From: Oscillospiraceae bacterium
Lineage (GTDB): Bacteria; Bacillota; Clostridia; Oscillospirales; Ruminococcaceae
Length of the DNA: 64,000 nucleotides
Direction: 5' to 3'
NCBI GenBank assembly: GCA_017848115.1
Contig: JAGAKZ010000018.1
Coordinates: 1 to 64,000, forward strand
Made by a program: the position numbers and the translations under genes. Positions 19,367 through 26,758 of the stretch are shown piece by piece (the first letter of the stretch is position 1; every line of letters starts with the position of its first letter). Under the pieces are notes generated by a model. That model searched no databases. It saw only the letters and a program-made list of their open reading frames with translations, and was not told the DNA's origin.

Positions 19367-19582
19367 CTAAACACCGGCACTGCTTGTCTGCACTTCGTAC
19401 TTTTTTTCGTCAAGAAGAAAAACATCTTCGTCCTCTTTACAAGACAGCCTTTTACTTACTCCGTCCTGCCTGTACTTGGCTTCGAGTGCCTGACGTGCTC
19501 TCTTTTTTACTTTACGGCGGTCAAGAAAATGTTCTATGATGTTTTCAAAAACTTCTGCGACTACTTCAATTATAAAATCCAT
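19367..19582 (-). CDS. Small hypothetical protein, second of a tandem pair
   Basis: Protein of 71 residues with a hydrophobic or amphipathic N-terminal helix (DFIIEVVAEVFENIIEHFL), then a strongly basic stretch (DRRKVKKRARQ) and a polar tail. AAGGGAG precedes the ATG. It follows a 56-residue protein of similar build after 15 bases, so the two form one transcription unit. The N-terminal helices share the pattern DF..E.V.E. No family is recognised. Small membrane-surface protein is one possibility; function unknown. Confidence 0.6.
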   Translation of the reverse strand: MDFIIEVVAEVFENIIEHFLDRRKVKKRARQALEAKYRQDGVSKRLSCKEDEDVFLLDEKKYEVQTSSAGV

Positions 19583-19597
19583 AAAAACACGCTCCCT

Positions 19598-19768
19598 TTA
19601 CTTACAGCCCACACGTTTTCTGTCATCAACTGTGATCCCGGTTTTCTTTTGACTTTCCTTTAGTTTCCTGCGTTCTGCCCTCTTGTCTGCACCATCGGTG
19701 ATAAAGTCAATAATTTCACCGACAATTTCAAGCATATCAAATAAAAAATCAACTAATGAATCATTCAT
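19598..19768 (-). CDS. Small hypothetical protein, first of a tandem pair
   Basis: A 56-residue reading frame starting MNDSLVDFLFDMLEIVGEII and ending KRVGCK. It has an amphipathic N-terminal helix followed by a basic Arg/Lys-rich segment, the same build as its downstream neighbour. A GGAGGA site stands 6 bases before the ATG, and a consensus promoter lies about 75 bases upstream. These signals make it a real gene in spite of its size. Function unknown. Confidence 0.62.
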   Translation of the reverse strand: MNDSLVDFLFDMLEIVGEIIDFITDGADKRAERRKLKESQKKTGITVDDRKRVGCK

Positions 19769-19839
19769 ATATATTCCTCCTTTTTTTGTCCTTTTACATT
19801 ATTTTTTCTGTATTTTTTGTATCTGTTGTCTATATGATA

Positions 19840-19868
19840 ATTATACTATGACCGCTATAATCTGTCAA
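19840..19868 (-). promoter_or_regulatory. Consensus promoter of the small-protein operon
   Basis: Minus-strand TTGACA (19863-19868) and TATAAT (19840-19845) with exactly 17 bases between them, so this unit is probably strongly transcribed. Confidence 0.85.
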
Positions 19869-20041
19869 TAATAATTTTATTTTTTTCTTCATAAATTATC
19901 TAAAATATACTTGATTTTTATACGAAAATAGTTTAAAATTAATATATAGTATTTCGTTTAAAAATGCCGGATCACGAAGGTGGGATTCGGCAAAATCAGT
20001 TTATCACAAAGCAGGATGCAAATTTATGTGGGGGGGTTTAA

Positions 20042-22372
20042 ATGGCGAAAAAACGGTACACTGTTGCGCTGTTTGTCGGGTGTATGGAAAATGAGTTTTC
20101 CGAAGAAGTTTTTCTTGGCGCGGCACACACTGCAGAACAACTTGATGTAAACCTTGTAGTTTTTCCGGTAAAATTTATTGAAACAATCAAACACAATCTT
20201 ATAACTGAAAAGTACCAGTATCAGTACAACTGTATGTTCAGCTATGCCGAAAATCATAGTTTTGACGCTATAGTTATCGAAACAGCTGTTATGGGGAAAT
20301 TCGTTACTGACAACACAATCTTTGAAATATTACAAAAATACAAAGACACTCCTATAATAACAATAGCCGAAAAAATCAGTAATTATCCGTGCGTCGCTTT
20401 CAGTTCAAACGGAATTGAACAGGAAATAGACCATCTTGTAGAGTGTCACCATGCCGAAAGAATAGGATTTGTAAGCGGACCGTCTTCAAACCTCGAAGCA
20501 GTAGCAAGATACAATGAATACAAAAAAGCACTTTTAAAACACAACATACCATTTGACCAGAATCTTGTTGCCGAGGGCGACTTTACAGAAGAATGCGGCG
20601 AAGTTATCAGCAGGCTACTCGACAGAAATGCAGGAGAGATAGACGCTGTATGTTTTGCAAATGACAGTATGGCTATAGCAGGATATAAGCAGATAGCCAA
20701 ACGAGGTCTTGTTATAGGCAAGGATATATGCGTGACAGGATTTGACGATATTCCTGCTGCATCTGCACTGGACCCTGCACTTACCACGATAAGAGCAAAC
20801 TATCGTGAACTTGGAGAAAACGCTATTTCTGCTGCGTATAACGCAATAAACGGTATAGAAATTCATGATATCACCGTAAGCACTACGCTTATCAAAAGGG
20901 ATTCCTGCGGCTGCAAGTCACAGATAACCGAAGATCGTGAATCACTTGATTTTCTTATCTACAACGACTCTGACATATCCGCTTTTATAGATAAAATTCA
21001 TGATATGTCATCAAATTATTGTAATAATACAAATATGCAGCCTAACAAGCGTTCTATAAATCTTTTTTTAAGATTTATACTTATCCTTCTTATGCAGGCA
21101 CAAAATCCTGATACAATAATCGACAAAAATCTGATAATGTTCAAGTTTAACGTGCTGCTGAAGTACCACATACTTGATTTTATCCCTGTGGATAATTTTA
21201 ATTTTCTTCTTAGCTCCATATGTGACAAAGCTATCTCTATAGCAAAACCCGAAAACAAAAAAGAAGATATATATAAACTCTTTATGGAGTTCTATAAAGA
21301 AATAATTAATCATAACAGAGAACAAAATCTTTCTGATCGTAAGATCATAAAGAAAAATATGTACACTGCAAATTCGATAATAAGCAACGTGATCGAAAAC
21401 AATAATGAAAGTTTAAGTCTTATCTCGATCATAGAACAGTTCAAACTGAATATAGGAAATACTTTTTTGTATCTCCATGAAACACCCGTCATTACAAAAT
21501 CAAGATATGACTGGGTTCAGCCGCAGTATGAACTTCTCACGACCTACTATACAAATAAAAATGTATACAAACCGGGAAAGCCTAAGAAAATACAGGCACC
21601 GTATCTTTTCAGAAACGAGTATATGCCGCCGAAGCGTTTCACATTTATAGCTTCACCTATTTTCTGCAGCGAAGAAAACTACGGACTGCTTCTGTGTGAT
21701 ATAAACGTTGATGACTATCTTTTCTACGGTTCCATAATCATATCTCAGATCTCATACGCTATAAAGCTCAGAAATATGCTTCAGGAACAGAAAAAAGTAC
21801 AGTCAAAGCTTATCGAAAGTCTTAACGAGGCAAACTCAAATAACAAGTTGCTCTCGCATATCTCAAAATCAGACGAGCTCACAGGTGTTTATAACCGCAG
21901 AGGATTTATAGAAAATGTTGTGTCGGATATAAAACACCACTGCGGAAGAAAAGCCGCTATAATCTACGCTGATATGGATAATCTCAAACAGATAAATGAC
22001 ATCTTCGGACATGACGAGGGCGATTATTCTATAAGAAAATCCGCTGAGATTCTCAAATGCTGTATGCGTTCAAATGATATCATCGCCAGATTTGGCGGAG
22101 ATGAATTTGCGGCATTTGCTCTTATCTACGAAAACAACTTTGAGGAGCTCTTTACAGAAAGACTTGAAAACCTTTGCTCAACATTTAATGCCCAGAGCGA
22201 CAAACCGTACAATATCCACCTCAGTGCAGGTGTGTACGAATTTATCTGTGACAATAACGTAGATCTTACAAAGGTAATGAACGAAGCGGATAAAAGACTG
22301 TATGAAAACAAAAAACATAAAAGTCTTAACGCTCTTAAAAATCCTGAGGATATACATAACTTTAAAAAATAA
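20042..22372 (+). CDS. Sugar-binding-type sensor with diguanylate cyclase domain
   Basis: Protein of 776 residues. The N-terminus (about 5-290) is a periplasmic-binding-protein fold of LacI type (FVSGPSSNLEAVARYNEY, VCFANDSMAIAGYKQ, VTGFDDIPAASALDP), but no helix-turn-helix, signal peptide or membrane segment is present, so it acts in the cytoplasm. A middle region of unknown fold follows, then a GGDEF domain (DELTGVYNRRGF, RFGGDEF at about 685-689). An inhibitory-site RxxD motif (RSND) stands 5 residues before GGDEF. It probably makes cyclic di-GMP in response to an intracellular sugar. A paralogue with the same plan is at 53659. Strong purine-rich ribosome site GTGGGGGG. Confidence 0.85.
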   Translation: MAKKRYTVALFVGCMENEFSEEVFLGAAHTAEQLDVNLVVFPVKFIETIKHNLITEKYQYQYNCMFSYAENHSFDAIVIETAVMGKFVTDNTIFEILQKYKDTPIITIAEKISNYPCVAFSSNGIEQEIDHLVECHHAERIGFVSGPSSNLEAVARYNEYKKALLKHNIPFDQNLVAEGDFTEECGEVISRLLDRNAGEIDAVCFANDSMAIAGYKQIAKRGLVIGKDICVTGFDDIPAASALDPALTTIRANYRELGENAISAAYNAINGIEIHDITVSTTLIKRDSCGCKSQITEDRESLDFLIYNDSDISAFIDKIHDMSSNYCNNTNMQPNKRSINLFLRFILILLMQAQNPDTIIDKNLIMFKFNVLLKYHILDFIPVDNFNFLLSSICDKAISIAKPENKKEDIYKLFMEFYKEIINHNREQNLSDRKIIKKNMYTANSIISNVIENNNESLSLISIIEQFKLNIGNTFLYLHETPVITKSRYDWVQPQYELLTTYYTNKNVYKPGKPKKIQAPYLFRNEYMPPKRFTFIASPIFCSEENYGLLLCDINVDDYLFYGSIIISQISYAIKLRNMLQEQKKVQSKLIESLNEANSNNKLLSHISKSDELTGVYNRRGFIENVVSDIKHHCGRKAAIIYADMDNLKQINDIFGHDEGDYSIRKSAEILKCCMRSNDIIARFGGDEFAAFALIYENNFEELFTERLENLCSTFNAQSDKPYNIHLSAGVYEFICDNNVDLTKVMNEADKRLYENKKHKSLNALKNPEDIHNFKK

Positions 22373-22377
22373 AAAAA

Positions 22378-22420
22378 ATGATATCATATCTTTAACACGG
22401 ATATGATATCATTTTTTTTT
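22378..22420. terminator. Bidirectional terminator between convergent genes
   Basis: Stem ATGATATCATATC / GATATGATATCAT with A run before and T run after, serving both the GGDEF gene and the minus-strand operon. Confidence 0.88.
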
Positions 22421-22421
22421 A

Positions 22422-23120
22422 TTATTTAAAACTTTTGCAAGCCATATTTCTTTTTTCAAGAACTCTCTGAACTTCGCTGCAAAGCTGGGCAACACGTTCT
22501 GCCGAGCTGTTTGATGCTTCGTTTTCAAGAGTTGAAAAACAAACCGACAATTCATTTTCCACATCGCTTAGTTCAGGAGAACTTACAGGATCGCTGTATC
22601 TGAATGCTTCGGCAAGTTTTTCAAGAGCCGTTTTCTTTTCATTTTCCGAAACGCTGTTTGTTAGCATATTTGCTCTTAAAGCAAGATCTTTTATAAACTT
22701 TGTATTAACAGCAGTTGTTTGTTCGATGTTTGTAACATAATCACGTGACATATCAGCAGATATTACACATACACCAAATCCGATAAGTACCATTACACAC
22801 AACACCACTGCAAGCCATACAGGAAAAGTTTTTATAAATGTACCAAGCGCATACAGAGCGATACTGAGAGTTACCTGTATACCAAGATACAGATATCCGA
22901 CTCTGAAAACAGGAAATCCTAAAAGTTTACTCCTGAGAGTATCGGCTTTTTCATATGCTTTTTTAAACACAGGTATCTGCAGAGCAAATGCAGCTACTCC
23001 AAATATCAAAGATATGAAAAATACGATTCCCTTATCAAATGGCAATGCAAATGAAACAATAATAAACGCAACTGCCAGAAGAATGAGTATTGTCAGGATA
23101 CGTTTTACGTTAGTGTTCAT
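22422..23120 (-). CDS. Hypothetical membrane protein of the TIR-SPFH operon
   Basis: Protein of 232 residues with four hydrophobic segments in the first 125 residues and a soluble helical tail (Glu/Ser rich, about 140-232). Its ATG overlaps the SPFH stop codon in the sequence TAATG, which suggests translational coupling. It is the third gene of the minus-strand operon. No family is recognised. From its position it may anchor or regulate the SPFH/TIR proteins; this is inference. Confidence 0.65.
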   Translation of the reverse strand: MNTNVKRILTILILLAVAFIIVSFALPFDKGIVFFISLIFGVAAFALQIPVFKKAYEKADTLRSKLLGFPVFRVGYLYLGIQVTLSIALYALGTFIKTFPVWLAVVLCVMVLIGFGVCVISADMSRDYVTNIEQTTAVNTKFIKDLALRANMLTNSVSENEKKTALEKLAEAFRYSDPVSSPELSDVENELSVCFSTLENEASNSSAERVAQLCSEVQRVLEKRNMACKSFK

Positions 23121-24919
23121 TATACCGTTCTCCCCTTTCCGCAGTTATTGCAGAACTTGCCTATTATACCTTTGTTTCCGCATTCGCAGTCCCATGCGGC
23201 ATCCGGTTCGGGCTTCTTTGCGCCGCAGTTGTTGCAGAAGTTTCCTACTATATTCTTATTTCCGCACGCACAGTCCCATGCAGAATTTTCAGGCTTTTTA
23301 GCTCCGCAATTGTTACAGAAGTTTCCTACTATATTTTTATTTCCACACGTACAGTCCCATCCGTTCTGTGGTTTCTTTGCACCACAGTTGTTGCAGAAGT
23401 TTCCGATGATGCTTCTGTTTCCGCATGTGCAATCCCATGATTCGCCCTGAGGTGCAGGCGGTTGTGAGGAATTTGCTCCGAATCCTGCAGAGCCCATCGC
23501 TTCTTTTGTCATGTTCATAACTCCGCCTATAGCGCCGAGCGATACACCGAGTCCTGCTATTCCTGCAAGATCTCCGCCTGAGGTACCACCCATATTTTCA
23601 ACGGCACCGACACCGACTTTTCGTGCTGTTTCCTGCTGATATGTAAAGCCTTTCATACGCATTTCCTCAGCTTCGGCAGCAGCCTTTATCTTGAACGCCT
23701 CAGCTTCTCCCTGCGCCTCGATTATCTTCAGTCTGGCAGCTGTCTGTGCTTCTACCGCCTGACGTTCAGCCTTTGCTTCTACTGTTTCTTTGAGAATATG
23801 CTCCTGCTGAACATTGAGGTATCTGTCTGCATGCTGCTGTTTAAGACGCTTAAAATTAGGGTCATCATCAGGGGTAAGTATGGATGTAACAAAAAACTCC
23901 GGCATGACAAGACCGTATTCGGCAAGTCCCTCGTTTATGCATACACGAAGTTCTTCGGAAATAATATCAATACTCTCATCTACTTCAAGTATATTTATAT
24001 TTTTCTCTTTGATGATGCGTACAAGGTTACTCTTGACCTTTGTCATGATAAGTGCCTTGAACTTTGCGATAGCGGGCTTTGTCGGAACACCGCCGTCAAT
24101 TATTTCATCTCTTGTAAAGATTGGAGAAGTTCCTACAAGTTTTATAAGGAGTTTTCTCGAATCGCATACTTTAAGGTTGAACTGACCGCACGCACCAAGT
24201 TCGATATGAAGACCTGTAGCAGGATCAAACATACGTACTTTTGAATCAGTTCCCCACTTTATGCCCATCTGTACAGCCTGATTTATAAAGTAGACTTCAG
24301 AGTGGAAGATAGTATCGTCATTTGCAGGGTACTTATATACCTTGTCAAGTATAGGAAGATTTTGTGTTTCAAGAATATGGCGGCCTGCAGGGAAAAGATC
24401 GAGAGCCTGTCCGTCACGGAAGAAAACTGCTTCCTGTGATTCATGAACGATAAGCTGAGAACCGAAGTTAAAATCCTCTACAGGATATTTCCATACAAAA
24501 ACGTCTTCAGGACCTTCGTATTTTATTACTGTAGCCAGACCCTGTTTTTTTATTCTGTCCTTTGCAACCTGTGCCTGCACGTCAATTACAGTATCGCACA
24601 GCGGACAGGTATACTTTGCGGCATTTTTATCAGCTGACAAAGTACATGAACAGGTAGGACATGAAAAATCAACCTTGTTGAATATATGTTCACTTGTATT
24701 TATTTTTTCCTTACATACAGGACAAACGGCACTCTCGCCTCTTGACTGATCGAAAATAACGTTATTTCCGCAGTGGGCACATACACGGGATGTCATTTTA
24801 TCGGTTCTGACATTTATCGTATATCCGCAGGTACAATCAATATGTTTTTTTGCAAATATAAAATTTGATGCCTGAGTATATTTTCCGCATGACGGACACT
24901 CTATAACAAACTTAGCCAT
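23120..24919 (-). CDS. SPFH-domain protein with N- and C-terminal zinc ribbons
   Basis: Protein of 599 residues. The N-terminus has three zinc-ribbon units (CPSCGKY, CAHCGNN...CPVCKEK, CPTCSC...CPLCD). A central SPFH/band-7-like domain of the YdjI group follows (about 130-400), with the usual coiled stretch rich in Ala/Glu (KAERQAVEAQTAARLKIIEA). A Gly-rich hinge leads to four tandem C-terminal ribbons of the form WDCTCGN..IGNFCNNCGAKKP. SPFH proteins oligomerise at membranes. It lies between a TIR-domain gene and a membrane-protein gene. A GAGGTAA site precedes the ATG. The ribbons may bind a partner protein; no function is proven. Confidence 0.82.
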   Translation of the reverse strand: MAKFVIECPSCGKYTQASNFIFAKKHIDCTCGYTINVRTDKMTSRVCAHCGNNVIFDQSRGESAVCPVCKEKINTSEHIFNKVDFSCPTCSCTLSADKNAAKYTCPLCDTVIDVQAQVAKDRIKKQGLATVIKYEGPEDVFVWKYPVEDFNFGSQLIVHESQEAVFFRDGQALDLFPAGRHILETQNLPILDKVYKYPANDDTIFHSEVYFINQAVQMGIKWGTDSKVRMFDPATGLHIELGACGQFNLKVCDSRKLLIKLVGTSPIFTRDEIIDGGVPTKPAIAKFKALIMTKVKSNLVRIIKEKNINILEVDESIDIISEELRVCINEGLAEYGLVMPEFFVTSILTPDDDPNFKRLKQQHADRYLNVQQEHILKETVEAKAERQAVEAQTAARLKIIEAQGEAEAFKIKAAAEAEEMRMKGFTYQQETARKVGVGAVENMGGTSGGDLAGIAGLGVSLGAIGGVMNMTKEAMGSAGFGANSSQPPAPQGESWDCTCGNRSIIGNFCNNCGAKKPQNGWDCTCGNKNIVGNFCNNCGAKKPENSAWDCACGNKNIVGNFCNNCGAKKPEPDAAWDCECGNKGIIGKFCNNCGKGRTV

Positions 24920-24945
24920 AAATTATTTACCTCAAAAAATATTTT

Positions 24946-26649
24946 TTATATAAACTTATCGAATAACGAATAAAGGAAATGTGCGAGTATTCCTGTTATA
25001 CCGCAAACCATTACGGAAGCAATAATTTTTATCGAGATATCAGCCTTGTGAAGCGATTCGGGCAAAAATTTTGCTTTTTTAAACAGTCCTATAAAATAAA
25101 CAACCATGATCAATATCCAGACAGGTATTACAAACTTCTGAAGAAACCTTGAGAAAATCAGAAGAAAAACAATTGTTACAGGAATAGCTATCATTATGAT
25201 CTTTACCAGTTTCTGCATCCTCTCAACTTTTTGCTGTTCCTGCAATTGCATATTCATAAGATATCGTTCGGCTTCATTTATCTCGGAAATCTGTGTTTCA
25301 CAGTTTTTAATCTTCTCGGCAGAATCCCTGTAATCTTTTATAGGTAAGAACATCTGTTTTGCAGTTTCGTACTGCTTTACCGAATTTGAATTTATCGCAG
25401 CTTCATACTCAATCTGTGCGCAGTTGTACGTAGCCTGTTTGTTATATTCACTAAAGCGTTCCTTCAGTGCCGGACTTCCGAAGCGACATATATTTGCATA
25501 GTTGTTGCTCGTGTAAAAAGGCTGCGAAAGTTCCTGAAGCTGACTTTCATCGTTAAGATGATACTCCGCAAGCAAAAGTCCTATATGCGCCCTTGTTTCT
25601 TCAACCTTTGCATCAAGAACCTTGTCAAAGTTTTTTCTTGCCTCGTTCCAGTCGCTGTTTTCTATGGACAGCATACCTCTCTTTATAAGGTTCTCTACAT
25701 TTACGCTCTCAACAGGTGCTATATGAACAGTTTCCTTGACAACGTCAGCCTGCTGTGATGATGTAACTTTTTTTATGCCTCTTATGAGGTCGTTTATAAA
25801 TCCTATCTTTCCCATATCCTGTGCCTGCAGATGCGAAAACTCCGCAGGGAGATTGTACGGGTCAATATCTTTGTAACACGGTATGAGCAGTCGGTCTGAG
25901 CTTTTTTTCATTATACGCAGATATCTGCTCCACTCATTTTTTACCCATACAGCATTAAAATATTCTTCTTTTGTACCGAGTACAAGCATTACTTTTGCAC
26001 TGTTAAGTGCTGCAAATATGTACGGCTCATAATTACGTCCTATCTTATCTTCAAGAGTGATGGCAGCGTAAAACACCTTATAGCCTTCGTTTGTAAGCTG
26101 GTGATAAATATCATTTGCTATAACGCTGTCTGTTGTACGTTTACCGTTTTCGTCGGTTTCCTTATAACAGATAAATACATCGAACGGCTCCTCCTGATTT
26201 ACGATAGAGAGTATATCTTTCTGAAGTCGGTCGATATGAGCTGCTTGCTGCTCGTAAAGTTTTCTCTGGTTTTCATCCGAGTACTTGATCGCATTTTTAT
26301 AGTCCTCGTCAGCCTGAACCGCATCATACTGTGCCATATGACAAGTCGGTATCTTTTCGGATGTTGCAGGGTCTTCGACATATTCAACGCCGTATTTGCA
26401 CAGAACCATTCCCCAGTAGGCTTCCGCTTCGGAGTTTTCAAGAGAAACTATCTCTTCATAAATTTTCATCGCCTTGTCAAAGTTACAGCTGATACGCAAC
26501 TCGTTGGCTCTGTTGAAACGACTCGTAATCTCATCGCCGTGATCGGACGGTAAAGTCTGAAGCAAGCCGCAGTATTCACATTCGCAGGCTTTTGAATCCT
26601 CTTTTATTTCAAGTGAACCGCCGCACATTTTACATTTAAATATAGACAT
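24946..26649 (-). CDS. Zinc-ribbon/TIR-domain membrane protein
   Basis: Protein of 567 residues. The N-terminal zinc ribbon (CKMCGG...CEYCG, residues 6-27) is followed by a TPR-like helical part (about 45-145), a TIR domain (about 155-290, FDVFICYKETD, then IYHQLTNEGYKVFYA), more helical repeats (about 330-460), and three hydrophobic segments at the C-terminus. In the TIR domain the Glu of VWVKNEW (Glu239) matches the position of the catalytic Glu in NAD-cleaving TIR enzymes. The ATG at 26649 was chosen because AGAGGA stands upstream. It heads an operon with the SPFH and membrane proteins. TIR NADases often serve in phage defence; that role here is inference. Confidence 0.82.
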   Translation of the reverse strand: MSIFKCKMCGGSLEIKEDSKACECEYCGLLQTLPSDHGDEITSRFNRANELRISCNFDKAMKIYEEIVSLENSEAEAYWGMVLCKYGVEYVEDPATSEKIPTCHMAQYDAVQADEDYKNAIKYSDENQRKLYEQQAAHIDRLQKDILSIVNQEEPFDVFICYKETDENGKRTTDSVIANDIYHQLTNEGYKVFYAAITLEDKIGRNYEPYIFAALNSAKVMLVLGTKEEYFNAVWVKNEWSRYLRIMKKSSDRLLIPCYKDIDPYNLPAEFSHLQAQDMGKIGFINDLIRGIKKVTSSQQADVVKETVHIAPVESVNVENLIKRGMLSIENSDWNEARKNFDKVLDAKVEETRAHIGLLLAEYHLNDESQLQELSQPFYTSNNYANICRFGSPALKERFSEYNKQATYNCAQIEYEAAINSNSVKQYETAKQMFLPIKDYRDSAEKIKNCETQISEINEAERYLMNMQLQEQQKVERMQKLVKIIMIAIPVTIVFLLIFSRFLQKFVIPVWILIMVVYFIGLFKKAKFLPESLHKADISIKIIASVMVCGITGILAHFLYSLFDKFI

Positions 26650-26675
26650 TTTCAGTTTTCCTCTCATAAATCATT

Positions 26676-26712
26676 AAAATCCGGTGGCAGCAGTTAAGTC
26701 GTCACCGGACTT
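26676..26712. terminator. Hairpin between glgP and the TIR operon
   Basis: Stem TCCGGTG...CACCGGA located in the 109-base gap between the TIR start and the glgP stop. It lies downstream of neither T-rich run perfectly (ATTTTAAT follows on the minus strand). It is read leftward as the terminator of malQ-glgP. Confidence 0.6.
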
Positions 26713-26758
26713 TATTTTTCCTTTAAAAATGTAGTAAAAGACAAATTTATTTTTATGC

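Noticed and set aside
19960..20041. Possible cyclic-di-GMP riboswitch before the GGDEF gene (GATCACGAAGGTGGGATTCGGCAAAATC)
   Set aside because: Some words resemble GEMM riboswitches, but the order of the conserved segments does not match and no proper paired stems could be drawn.
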